Part shown: positions 10,989-20,796 of the stretch, piece after piece
How the letters are laid out: every line of letters starts with the position of its first letter
Position numbering within the stretch: the stretch's first letter is position 1
NCBI GenBank assembly: GCA_038380435.1
Contig: JAWZYU010000025.1
Span: 28,062,707 to 28,126,706 of the forward strand
DNA length: 64,000 nt
Direction: 5' to 3'
From: Ryuthela nishihirai
Lineage: Eukaryota > Arthropoda > Arachnida > Araneae > Heptathelidae
The notes under the pieces: generated by a model
The model's database searches: none
What the model saw: only the letters and a program-made list of their open reading frames with translations
Told to the model about the DNA's origin: nothing
Translations under genes and position numbers: made by a program

Positions 10989-11428
10989 GGAAGAAGAGCG
11001 AGACGAACACTGATAAATTCAGAGGTTGTGAAAGTCACGTGAATACTGGAAAAATCAGGGCAAGGATGTCACGTGAATCAATTTAAAAAGTTCAAAAAAT
11101 TATTGGGTTACAGATTGTGTGGCCCTCGACAGAAAATATCCGAGTACCTCTGATATAAAACAAGCGACGAGAAGCACTACATATACGAATATATATATAG
11201 AAATAATGGCATTCACGCATTTCTCAATTCGTAATTAAATGTCATTGTTTTAGATTTCTACATGACTTGCAAAAATCTCTCTTAATTGTTGTGTGGAAAT
11301 CACGTAAACGTTTGTCGCATTGCGCATGGGCGAGTTGAAAAGCAAAATGTCATCCCAGCTGGCTCTATTATTCGTTCTTCCCTAATTATCTGGAAAATTT
11401 CTAAACAGAGTGTAATTTTCCGGCTCTA
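10989..11428. other. non-genic stretch before the duplicated segment
   Basis: AT-rich sequence without recognisable genes or repeats; a short TA run lies at about 11190-11200. Confidence 0.45.
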
Positions 11429-12337
11429 TTCCTCGGTGTGATTTAGGTGGGCATTCTTGACGGCGAAATTTTGGGATCCCAAAATTTCGAAGATTTTACA
11501 AGCACTATTTATTGTGAGCCGTCCCGTGGCCGAGTGGTTAGCATGCTTGGCTACTGATCTAAGGGACCTGGGTTCGAGTCCCGGGTAAGGCATGACTATT
11601 TGTGTCGTTTTTCTGCTGAGGCCTGCCATCCTCTCAGACCTTCTACTATGGCATATAAACTGACAGGCTCCTGTCAGACCTCTGTGGCAAGCAGCTGCTT
11701 GAGGGGGTATTTATTTTTTTTTTAATTTTATTTATTGTACTTATTTTATTATTCAAACTTCCTTGTCCAGATTTTTCCGGCCTTTGCTGATAAATTTTCC
11801 TGGACTTTTTTTTTTTTGCCACAGCTTAAAAACGTAATTGAAAAATTATTTTACGTTTATTAAGTTCACTAAAAAATTATTAGAAAATCTCATAAATAAT
11901 AACGGGAAATAATCTCTCTTTTCTTCCTCCTTTCCTTTTCAGAATTTAACAAATGTGAAATTAAAAAAATAAAGGGAGACCAAGCCAGGGACGAAGTAAA
12001 ATCTTGCCGAGGCGCAAAATATTTGGGAAGGCCCCCCAATTATTCGGGTTGGGTTGTTTTACCTCTGAGCGGCACATTTTTGCACACCATGGGCTAAATG
12101 GCCAGGTCACATGGACCCCGTAGGCTCAGAGAAGGTTTGGGGAAGGGACCCACTGGGACAGCTGTTGGGAGACAGATGGTAGCCTCCCGTCAAGGCCATC
12201 CAGCGTGTTCTTTAACGTGCACAGGGTATGGCTCTCCCGCACACGGGGCCACGGCTTAACGTCCCATCCGACGAACGGCGGCCTTTCCAAGCCCATCGGT
12301 GTCCCCTATTGACCGTGGGCAGGGCAGGGAATTTTGC
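11429..12337 (+). repeat. duplicated 909-bp segment, copy 1
   Basis: This segment matches 21249-22157 in direct orientation at a constant offset of 9820 bases, with only scattered substitutions and two homopolymer length changes that cancel. It carries one SINE-2, intervening AT-rich DNA and most of one SINE-1. In this copy the SINE-1 continues intact past the end of the match, so copy 1 is the likely source. Confidence 0.9.
11518..11733 (+). mobile_element. SINE-2, reference copy
   Basis: The head is tRNA-like, with A box TGGCCGAGTGG at 11527-11537 and B box GGTTCGAGTCC at 11571-11581. The D arm resembles Ser/Leu-type tRNAs. The anticodon stem CTTGG/CTAAG still pairs, but its loop has eight bases. 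The body has a CTGCTGAGG and CTCTCAGACC region, a perfect hairpin CTGACAGG/CCTGTCAG at 11660-11677 and a second palindrome AGCAGCTGCT, ending in GGGGGTATTTATTT plus an A/T tail. Pol III boxes and the lack of any protein frame define it as a SINE. The LINE that moves it is unknown. Confidence 0.88.
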
Positions 12338-12432
12338 GGAGATAAATCTCAACGCTGACCCAGCTGGGACTCGAACCTGGGAACTACAGATTACGAGGCT
12401 CGGGCGCTACCGACTGAGCCACCCCCGCCCCT
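12048..12432 (-). mobile_element. SINE-1 copy, full length, with TSD
   Basis: CCAATTAT(T/C)CGG flanks the copy at 12036-12047 and 12433-12444 with one mismatch. In the duplicate at 21856-21867 the left repeat has C at that position, so copy 1 changed after the duplication. Confidence 0.92.
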
Positions 12433-12444
12433 CCAATTATCCGG

Positions 12445-13525
12445 AAGTGCGTGTGTGTGTATGTGTGGGAGGAAGTACTGATCGACGAATTTTTTACATC
12501 TTATGACGGATGATATAAAAATATATGCAACAGGTTAAATGAATTACAGAAATATAAAATTTTAATATTTATATAAAGTGGCTCATACTAAAAAAAAAGA
12601 AAAAATATAAACGAAAATAACTATCTGCACTTTGTACAAATTCTATCTACGTTCTAGTAATAATCGAGTTTTGACAATTTTGAGGCCCCTTACGAGTTTC
12701 GATGGCCGAGGCGAGCGCTTAGGGTATCGACACTCCGTCATTGAGAAAATTTGTTATTGAGATAATTTGATATCAGTGTTGTTTGTGAGCCTCACCCAAG
12801 AACTGATGGAGTTATTGTTAAAGATGTCGATACAATACCTTCTGTGAAGGAAATTATCGACGAGGTGGGCAGAAGTTCCACAGAATTGGCCATAGTGTTC
12901 GGATATTTTTTTGAGCGACTGTACTAGTTGCACATTATGGCCTATATTGGTGTCCATATTCTTTATCTGCCATGTTCATAATCACCCTTCTCAGCAAAAA
13001 GAGGAATTTCTTACCCAGCAGCGATCAACTTCGTCAGCCATTTTTTCTCGCAATAGGTGGTAAAGTAGGCTGCCATGTTTTCGACTCAGCAGGTGATATC
13101 CGGTACTGGAGAAAACAACTAAAAACAGGATCAGTGTGGAGTAAAGGAAAAAATTCTTTTTTCTCCGTTGCAAAAAAAAAAAGAGCAAGCAATTAAATGT
13201 TTCACCTCTGACCTTTCTGTCTTTCCACCGCCCCCCTCCCTCCCTCAGTTGGTTTCTCAGTGGGCAGAAACAGAATCATGGCAAGTGCTTTGGGATTGGA
13301 TGTCGAAACTCGTGGCTGTTGTATTTAGTCAACAACAGCTGATGGGAAAAGAGAAGAGTTAGAATTTTTTTTAATGGTAAAATTTTAGTGAAGAGAGTAA
13401 ATTATTCAGGGTTGAAGTTTTCAGCTGAAATAGTAAAACAGGATACTAAATGCAACAAGATGTAACTGTATTAAGAGTGAAAGAAGGTGTAAAATATTAG
13501 ATTATTAATATGGAAGGTGTAAATT
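12445..13525. other. non-genic stretch with a MITE-A end fragment
   Basis: A GT-rich microsatellite lies at 12450-12466. The terminal 34 bp of MITE-A, ending GAGCGACTGTA, lie at 12890-12923. Several frames of 60-75 codons occur on both strands without family features. Confidence 0.45.
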
Positions 13526-14143
13526 ATTGTTTTATCTCTGAGCGGCACTTTTTTGCATAATAATAATAATTAAATACCCCCTCAAGCAGCTGCTTGCCAC
13601 AGAGGTCTGACAGGAGCCTGTCAGTTTATATGCCAAAGTAGAAGATCTGAGAGGATGGCAGGACCTCAGCAGAAAAACAACACATACAACCATGCCTTAT
13701 CCGGGGCTCGAACCCAGGTCCCTTAGATCAGTAGCCAAGCGCGCTAACCACTCGGCCATGGGACGGCAACACTTTTTTGCACACCATGGGCTAAATGGCA
13801 AGGTCACATGGACCCCCGAAAGCTCAGAGAAGGTTGGGGGAGGGGACCCACTGGAACAGCTATTGGGAGACAGATGGTAGCCTCCGGTCAAGGCCATCCA
13901 GCGTGATCTTTAACATGCACAGGGTATGGCTCTCCCACACTTGGGGCCACGGCTTAATGTCCCATCCTACGGACGGCGACTTTTCCAAGCCCATCGGTGT
14001 CCCCTACTGACCGTGGGCAGGGCGGGGAATTTTGCGGAGATAAATCTCAACGCTGACCCAGCTGGGACTCGAACCTGGGAAGTGCAGATTACGAGCCTGG
14101 CGCGCTGCAGGTGGGAGCAGGGCGATTGAGCCACCCCCGCCCC
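13526..14143 (-). mobile_element. SINE-1 copy interrupted by a SINE-2
   Basis: The 3' tail lies at 13526-13557 and the remainder at about 13770-14143; a SINE-2 separates them. In the tRNA-like head, near 14107-14125, extra sequence GCAGGTGGGAGCAGG replaces part of the A-box arm. That would damage the internal promoter. Confidence 0.88.
13558..13769 (-). mobile_element. SINE-2 inserted inside a SINE-1, with TSD
   Basis: The 12-bp repeat CACTTTTTTGCA, part of the SINE-1 3' domain, occurs at 13546-13557 and 13770-13781 on either side of this SINE-2. The copy is full length. An AAT repeat adjoins its tail. Confidence 0.92.
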
Positions 14144-14308
14144 CTCCTGCATATAAGCTGTTAGCTTTGTGGGGCATCTGTAAACAGAAGTGATTTATTT
14201 GTAATTGTTTAAACAAATATATGACTAAAAAAACTAACAAGTGCATTTCATCTCTTGGTTTAAGGGCCTTGAACAATGATAATTCCAAATATATTGATAT
14301 TTTGTATA
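14144..14308. other. short non-genic spacer
   Basis: AT-rich sequence between a SINE-1 and the Tc1-like element; nothing recognisable. Confidence 0.5.
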
Positions 14309-15372
14309 TACACTGAAGTGCCATTGCATTAGGGATAGCAACCTAGTAACGTGTTGGACCCTCCTGGCCCTGATAATGGCCTCCACACTACGAAGCAAGG
14401 ACTCCACAAGCTTGCGTAAATGTTCCACAGGTATGGCGACCCATGCATCCTCCAGAGATGTTCACAATTCTCTTAAGGTCGTCGCTGATGGGACACGGGC
14501 CCGAACACCTCTGCTCGAAAGTATCCCAAAGTTTTTCGATGGGATTTAAACTGGGCTTCTAGGTGGTCAATTCATTATTCCAAAGTCAGCAGACTGCTCT
14601 TGCAACCATGCAGTAGCCAACCTGGACCTGTGAGATGAACAGTTGTCTTTGCTGGTAGACGCCATCTCTATTGGGATGCATGATGGCCATAAATGGATGT
14701 AAATGGACAGCCATGAGTTCTACGTACCGGGATGCATTGCGAGTCGTCGGTACATGTACCAACCACAGACATCCAACTGAAGACACCCCAGGCTATCCCT
14801 GAGCCACCACCAGCTTGTACTGTTCCGACCTGACATGCAGGATCCATGGCATCATGGGATTGGCGTGATGAAGTTTAAATCGGTATTCATCACTTCAGGC
14901 TATCCGTTGTCAATTTTCGATGGTCCAGTTTCGGCGTTCTTTAGCCCAGGCAAGGCATTGAGCCCGGTGTCTTGCCGTTAGAAGTGGGGCTCTCGTAGGT
15001 CGGCAGCTCCCGAAGCCGAGATGAAATGAGCGCTGCACGGTCCGTGCACTGACTTCCCGGTTGGATCCCACGTTCAGATGGGAGGTGATTTCAGATAATG
15101 TCTGGTCCCTATCTGTCCGCACGATGCGGGTCAGACAGCGAAGTCCACGATCATTCAAGGCTGGTTGTCCTTTGCAGTTTGTCCGGGTGCTTGTATTTCT
15201 GGCCGGAATTTTTATATTCCCGGAATACTCTAGAAACTGTCGTACGAGAAAATCCAAGTTCGTTGACAATTTCGGAGATCGAGGGTCCCATCCGTCGGGC
15301 CCCTACGATCTGCCCTCTGTCAAATGCATCTAAATCCCGTGCCTTTCCCATTATGCTACTCAGCATAATGCA
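14309..15372 (-). mobile_element. decayed Tc1-like DNA transposon, one end missing
   Basis: The element runs on the minus strand. The downstream terminus begins TACACTGAAGTGCCATTGC at 14309, next to a TA. The opposite terminus is not found; coding similarity ends near 15366, close to a small CATTATGCT/AGCATAATG palindrome. The length, close to 1.06 kb, is near that of a complete Tc1-like gene, so the loss at the 5' side is small. Confidence 0.8.
14430..15366 (-). pseudogene. Tc1-like transposase, broken by stops and frameshifts
   Basis: The N-terminal helix-turn-helix region is readable from 15366 downward (MGKARDLDAFDRGQIVGAR, then SISEIVNELGFSRTTVSRVF). A second paired-type domain follows in another frame (LTRIVRTDRDQTLSEI, ARTVQRSF). 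The catalytic half is worse. An SDEYRF block marks the first aspartate, a KDNC..H block the second, and an NPIEKLW block the third acidic residue, each in frames separated by stops. The enzyme would cut and paste DNA at TA sites, but this copy cannot encode it. Confidence 0.82.
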
Positions 15373-15563
15373 GAATTACGACTGCAGATTACGAGCCAGA
15401 TCCAGGAAAGAACAGGAAGGAGGAGAGGGGGGGGGGGGGGGGGTTGAGCCGGAACCGCGTTCTCTGGCATGTTTCCCTCTATTTTAGTGGTCTTAAAAAT
15501 TTTAAAAAATGTGTGCAAAATATTTTTTTGCCTCCTTTTCAATTACTAGAATTCTCAAGGGAC
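15373..15563. other. spacer with a long G-run
   Basis: A run of about 17 G lies at 15427-15443 within a purine-rich tract. Nothing else is recognisable. Confidence 0.5.
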
Positions 15564-15787
15564 TACCCTCTAGTCGGTAGTGCGCAGGTGTCATAAACTA
15601 GGTTTTCCCAGGTTCGAGTGTCTACTGCACCTGCGTTAAGTTTTTTTCCTCTAACCTCTACTCTGTCCTCGGTGAAAAAAGAGCACACCCATGGGTTGGA
15701 AAGATCTCGTCCGTCGGACTGAATGTTAAGTCACGTCCTGTGTGCGGGAGGGTCTTATTTTGCGCACGTTAAAGAACATACAGATAG

Positions 15788-16163
15788 GGGTGGGGGTGGC
15801 TCAGTCGGTAGCGCGCCAGGCTCGTAATCTGTAGTTCCCAGGTTCGAGTCCCAGCTGGGTCAGCGTTGAGATTTATCTCCGCAAAACTCCCCGCCCTGCC
15901 CACAGTCAGTACGGGACACCGATGGGCTTGGAAAGGCCGCCGTCCGTTGGATGGGACTTTAAGCCGTGACCTGTGGGCGGGAGAGTCATAGCCTGTGATC
16001 GTTAAAGAACACGCTGGATGGCCTTGACGGGAGGATACCATCTGTCTCTCAACAGCTGTTCCAGTGCCCCCCCCCCCCTCAACCTTCGGGGTCCATGTGA
16101 CCTGGCTATTTAGTTCATGGTGTGCAAAAAAAGTGCCGCTCAGAGGTAAAACAACCCAACCCA
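15788..16163 (+). mobile_element. young SINE-1 nested in an old SINE-1
   Basis: ACATA(C/T)AGATAG flanks the insert at 15776-15787 and 16164-16175 with one mismatch. Head, core and tail are complete. A C-run replaces part of the 3' domain near 16068-16077. Confidence 0.9.
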
Positions 16164-16247
16164 ACATATAGATAGCCCTGACGGGAGGCATTCATTTGCA
16201 CCCCAAAAGCTTTCATTCTTTGGCTATGGCCATTTAACCCATTGTGT

Positions 16248-16634
16248 TGGGTTGTTTTGTTTTACCTTTGAGCGGCACTTTTTTGCACACCATGGGCTAA
16301 ATGGCCAGGTCACATGAACCCCGAAGGCTCAGAGAAGGTTGGGGGAGGGGACCCACTGGAACAGCTGTTGAGAGACAGATGGTAGCCTCCCGTCAAGGCC
16401 ATCCAGCGTGTTCTTTAACGTGCACAGGGTATGGCTCTCCCGCACACGGGGTCACGGCTTAACGTCCCATCCGACGGACGGCGGCCTTTCCAAGCCCATC
16501 GGTGTGCCCTACTGACCGTGGGCAGGGCGGGGAATTTTGCGGAGAGAAATCTCAACGCTGACCCAGCTGGGACTCGAACCTCGGAACTGCAGATTAAGAG
16601 CCTAGCGCGCTACCGACTGAGCTACCCCCGCCCC
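16248..16634 (-). mobile_element. second young SINE-1 nested in the same old SINE-1, opposite strand
   Basis: TAACCCATTGTGT, part of the old element's 3' domain, is repeated at 16235-16247 and 16635-16647. The copy is full length, with an extra TTTTG duplication in the tail. Confidence 0.92.
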
Positions 16635-16675
16635 TAACCCATTGTGTATACAAAAGTGGCGCTCAGAGGAAATAT

Positions 16676-17105
16676 TCTAAAAAATCAACTTTTAAAAATC
16701 AGAGGTCTCTGTCTACGGAAGTTACCTTATTCGTGCAATGAGTGGAAAGCATTCCGCTGCTACATCAGCATCATATCGGGTCACGGAGTCACGTGACTCC
16801 GATAAGGAGCCCGGTTAGCTCCACCCCTATGAAGAGGACGGCATGCCGCCCTTTCGATACCGATACAATGCAACCCTTTGTTGCATTTTCCGAGTCATTC
16901 TTGCCGCTATCAGTGTCCGTGGTGCACTTGATCAAAAGGTCCACGAGCCGGTCATGATTCATTGTTGACACAAGTGACAATGAATTGGCGAGGTAGCAGT
17001 TGGGAAGAGGAAACGTTGCTAGGGGAGTTAAAGGAAAAAAAAGTAGTGGCCCTAATAGGGTTGTATAAATAGTATGAGGCGAGAGAATTTTGCAGAAAAC
17101 TGATG
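16676..17105 (-). other. non-repetitive segment with an E-box palindrome and a small frame
   Basis: GGAGTCACGTGACTCC, a perfect 16-bp palindrome centred on an E-box, lies at 16785-16800. On the minus strand a 57-codon frame runs from an ATG at 16962 to a stop near 16789, starting MNHDRLVDLLIKC. It has no family I recognise. A TATTTATA motif on that strand lies at 17064-17071, about 100 bases upstream of the ATG. This could be a first exon or chance; I rate a real gene as unlikely. Confidence 0.15.
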
Positions 17106-17117
17106 GAGGACAAAGTG

Positions 17118-17500
17118 GGTTGGGTTGTTTTACCTCTGAGCGGCACTTTTTTGCACACCATGGACTAAATAGCCAGGTCACATGGACCTCGAAGGCTCAG
17201 AGAAGGTTGGGGGAGGGGACCCACTGGAAGAGCTGTTGGGAGACAGATGGTAGCCTCCCGTCAAGACCATCCAGCGTGTTCTTTAACGTGCACAGGGTAT
17301 GCTCTCCCACACACGGCGCCACGGCTTAACGTCCCATCCGACGGACGGCTGCCTTTTCAAGCCCATCGGTGTCCCCTACTGACCGTGGGCAGGGCGAGGA
17401 ATTTTGCGGAAATAAATCTCAACGCTGACCCAGCTGGTACTCGAACCTGGGAATTACAGATTACGAGCCTGGCGCGCTACTGACTGAGCCACCCCGCCCC
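17118..17500 (-). mobile_element. SINE-1 copy, full length, with TSD
   Basis: GAGGACAAAGTG flanks the copy at 17106-17117 and 17503-17514. A and B boxes, core and tail are all readable. Confidence 0.92.
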
Positions 17501-17815
17501 AAGAGGACAAAGTGTAGTTGTGCATTCATGAAATGGAATATGGAACTTGTGCAGAAGGTAATTCTTGAGATAAATCAGTGACTCGACGATAAGAAACTGC
17601 ACGTTAACACCGTTGTGTCATCACTGGCATCCGTGTTTATGTTACAGATCAGATGGAAAATTCGAAATTAGGATGTCTTATATTTGTTTGAAGGGTGGTT
17701 TAATTCATTCAAATATTTCTGCAACGAGTTTTTGACCACAACTAATGAAAGATTTTTCAAAATAATACAGTAAAAAAAATTCCATTTTTCAAATGTGGCC
17801 AGAGAGATGATCATT
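17501..17815. other. non-genic AT-rich stretch
   Basis: No coding region or repeat recognised. Confidence 0.5.
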
Positions 17816-18380
17816 TTAATGTTTTATCTATGAGTGACACATTTTTTTAACACCTGGCTAAGTGGCCAGGTCATAAGGACCCCTAAGCTCTAGAACTGAG
17901 TAGCGAAATGGGACCCACTAGATAGCTCTCAGTACAACAGATGGAAATATCTCGTCAAGGGTTCGGTTGTTTCGCCTCTGAGCGGCACTTTTGGACACCA
18001 TGGGCTAAAATGGCCAGGTCACAAGGACCCCGAAAGCTCAGAAAAGGTTGGGGAACTTGAACAGCTGTTGGGAGACAGGTGGTAGCCTCCCGTCAAGGCC
18101 ATCGAGTGTGTTAACGTGCACAGAGTATGGCTCTCTCCCGCACATGGGGCCACGGCTTAACGTCCCATCCGACGGACGGCGATCTTTCCAAGCCCATCGG
18201 TGTCCCCTACTGATTGTGGGCAGGGCGGGGAGTTTTGTGGAGATAAATCTCAACGCTGACCCAGCTGGGACTCGAACCTGGGAACTGCAGATTACGAGCC
18301 TGGCGCGCTACCAACTGAGCCACCCCCGCCCCAAATATCTCAAGGCATTCTACCATGCTTTTTAATGTTGAAAGGCAACT
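17816..18380 (-). mobile_element. old SINE-1 split by a young SINE-1
   Basis: The tail half at 17816-17960 (TTTTATCTATGAGTGACAC, then GGCCAGGTCATAAGGACCCC) continues at 18333-18380 with a degraded CAAGGCATTCTACCATG. The head is missing. Confidence 0.75.
17961..18332 (-). mobile_element. young SINE-1 nested in an old SINE-1
   Basis: The insert lies between two AAATATCTC motifs derived from the old element, one on each side. It has small deletions in the 3' half but keeps head, B box and core. Confidence 0.88.
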
Positions 18381-18443
18381 TTGTGCGAAATTTGAATTAT
18401 GGTCCTAGGTCCATTGCTTAGACAATGACTACTTCGCTTAAAG

Positions 18444-18600
18444 CAGTGGTTCCCAAAGAAGAGATGCACCGCCCTTTGGGTAACGTAGAGAAATTTTGGG
18501 GGGCGTATTCTTTATATTTTCTGTGAAAATAGAATAAATACATAATACTTCGTAGATTAACACAGTTTTACTTCAATAATAATAAAAAAAATTTGAAATT
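18444..18600. mobile_element. hAT-like end fragment
   Basis: CAGTGGTTCCCAAAGA at 18444 resembles the terminus of hAT elements, followed by CACCGCCCTTTGGG. No partner right end or TSD was found, so only the end is called. Confidence 0.4.
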
Positions 18601-18813
18601 TATGGAGCAAAATACTGGCAAATTTGAAATACATGTTAAATATTTTTTCTACTAATTTTATACATGATTTGTGTTTTTACCTACGAGTGGCATTTTTTTG
18701 CACACAATGGGCTGAATTGTCAGGCCACGAGGGCTTCAAGGGCTCAGAAGTTGAGGGAAACGGACCTAACTGTATAACTGTTAGGAAACAGATGGAAGCC
18801 TCCCCTCAAGAGT

Positions 18814-19196
18814 GGGGCGGGGGTGGCTCAGTCGGTAGCGCGCCAGGCTCGTAATCTGTAGTTCCCAGGTTAGAGTCCCAGCTGGGTCAGCGTTGAGATT
18901 TAGCTCCGCAAAATTCTCCGCCCTGCCCACGGTCAGTAGGGGACACCGATGGTCTTGGAAAGGCCGCTGTCCGTCGGATGGGACGTTAAGCCGTGGCCCC
19001 TAATGCGGGAGAGCCATACCCTGTGCACGTTAAAGAACACGCTGGATAGCCTTGACGGGAGGCTACCATCTGTCTCCCAACAGCTGTTCCAGTGGGTCCC
19101 CTCCCCCAACCTTCTCTGAGCCTTCGGGGTCAATGTGACCTGGCCATTTAGCCCATGGTGTGCAAAAAAGTGCCGCTCAGAGGTAAAACAACCCAA
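18814..19196 (+). mobile_element. young SINE-1 nested in an old SINE-1, with TSD
   Basis: CCCCTCAAGAGT occurs at 18802-18813 and 19197-19208. The copy is complete; the B box has one change (GGTTAGAGTCC). Confidence 0.92.
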
Positions 19197-19342
19197 CCCC
19201 TCAAGAGTGTTCCTTAATGTGCACGGGGTAAAGCTGTTCTGCACATGGCGCTAGGACTTTAAATCTCATCTGAAGGAACGGCGGCCTTTCCAAGCAGATC
19301 GATATCTCTTGACTGAGAGCAGGACGGGTCCCATCAAGCAAG

Positions 19343-19396
19343 AATCCCATCTGTGACAGCGTTGAGATAAATCTAAACGCTGTCACAGATGGGATT
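19343..19396. repeat. perfect 21-bp inverted repeat inside the old SINE-1
   Basis: The arms at 19343-19363 and 19376-19396 are exact reverse complements separated by 12 bases. The right arm is the normal SINE-1 sequence around the head/body junction; the left arm is an extra inverted copy. Confidence 0.85.
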
Positions 19397-19554
19397 CGAA
19401 CCTGGAAACATCAGATTAAGAGCTTGGCGAGCTATCGACCCAGCTCCTTTTAAACAGAAAAAAAAAATATTCGATTTACAATCAGAAATATTAGTTAAGC
19501 TAATAAACTTATTAGTTAGCAATATTTAATATTAATAAAGTTATAAAATATTTG

Positions 19555-19910
19555 GTTGGTTGGTTGTTTTACCTCTGAGCGGCACTTTTTTGCACACCAT
19601 GGGCTAAATGGCCAGGTCACATGGACCCCAAAGGCTCAGAGAAGGTTAAGGGAGGGGACCCACTAGAACAGCTGTTGGGAGACAGATGGTAGCCTCCCGT
19701 CAAGGCCATCCAGCGTGTTCTTTAATGTGCACGGTATGGCTCTTCCTCACACGGAACCACGGCTTAGCGTCCCATCCGATGGACGGCGGCCTTTCCAAGC
19801 CCATCGGTGTCCCCTACTGACCGTGGGTAGGGCGGGGAATTTCGCGGAGATAAATCTCAACGCTGACCCAGCTGGGACTCGAACCTGGGAACTACAGATT
19901 ACGAGCCTAG
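19555..19910 (-). mobile_element. SINE-1 copy 5'-truncated inside the tRNA head, with TSD
   Basis: AAAATATTTG flanks the copy at 19545-19554 and 19911-19920. The sequence stops after the anticodon region, so the B box is present but the A box is missing. Confidence 0.92.
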
Positions 19911-19920
19911 AAAATATTTG

Positions 19921-20785
19921 AAAAAAGAAAATTTGGTTCTGCCGAAAAAGGTTGGTAACAGCTGGATCAAAGCATTCATTTTGCACTAAATAAAAAATTA
20001 ATCGCGGATTTCACTGTTTCAGGTTAATAAAATGGACGAAGCTTAACCCTCCCCCCCTCTCAAAAATATTTTTCTATTTTTCTTCGAGTCCCTCGATGGA
20101 AGGAAACTACGTAGAACGTATTTTTTTTTATACTTAAGCGTAAGCTCTAGGTTTGAAAACTTCGTGTATCCACTGACCATTTCAGAAAGTAGACAAACAC
20201 ATTTCAATGCTAATAACATCTTATTTGTTCCCACGACAAGTCTCGTGTCAGCGGAAGTTTCAAGAATTCGATTCTTTGAAGCAAAGATTAAAGTGAAACG
20301 TTTTCCAATGAACACTCCAATCTACTGTGTCTGATGTCAGGAAGCAGCCATGTTGGCTCGAGTTTTTTCTCACTGGCTGACTGGCCAACTGGAGCACCTG
20401 CTGCTGCCCACGAGTCGAGAGCTCTGCCGGAAACCGTACAAGTTACTCGGAAACCTCCATCTTTCTTCGGCCGACTAGCCGCTGCAAAAGACCGACTCTG
20501 TGCTTAATTAGTCCAAGCAGGATCATTACTAGCTCTTGCGACCTCTGAGGGTCACTGACCCCCATCCCGCCCTTCGTCGGCGATCCACTCTCTGAGCCAC
20601 GTGGTAATCACGTGGTGGCAATGCCAATGTTGAATCTTATCTTTTTTCTCTCTCCCGCACCTCCTAACTCACAAGAAGTTGCTTCAGTCTCCGAAAGTTA
20701 TTTATTTCTGAGTTACGTAATGTAGCAGTTGCCGAGTTAAGATGTCGTGATCTCAAAATCCTCGGCTCATCGTGCACTTGAACTT
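19921..20785. other. non-repetitive stretch, no recognisable gene
   Basis: The segment 20320-20660 is richer in GC than the surroundings and contains CpG dinucleotides and an ATCACGTGGTGG motif near 20608. Frames are short and unremarkable. Confidence 0.4.
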
Positions 20786-20796
20786 CTCCGTTCCAG

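Larger units (their letters stand above)
15564..16672 (+). mobile_element. ancient SINE-1 relative split by two younger SINE-1 copies
   Basis: Pieces at 15564-15787, about 16166-16247 and 16635-16672 join into one diverged SINE-1. The first has the head (AGTCGGTAG, GGTTCGAGT) and the core up to the GTTAAAGAACA motif. The second has the CCTGACGGGAGG domain. The third has the tail side GTGGCGCTCAGAGG. Divergence is far above that of the inserts, so this copy belongs to an older wave. Confidence 0.82.
18671..19446 (-). mobile_element. old SINE-1 split by a young SINE-1
   Basis: Pieces at 18671-18813 and 19197-19446 form one diverged antisense SINE-1. The right piece holds the core and head, but its head side contains an extra inverted copy of about 21 bp (19343-19363 against 19376-19396). 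Confidence 0.82.

Noticed and set aside
11518..11594. A genuine tRNA-Ser or tRNA-Leu gene in the SINE-2 heads
   Set aside because: The anticodon loop is eight bases, the acceptor stem pairs only weakly and all copies continue into the SINE body.
19196..19200. AACCC repeats in SINE-1 tails as interstitial telomere sequence
   Set aside because: Runs are only two or three units and always sit at the SINE-1 3' end next to TSDs.
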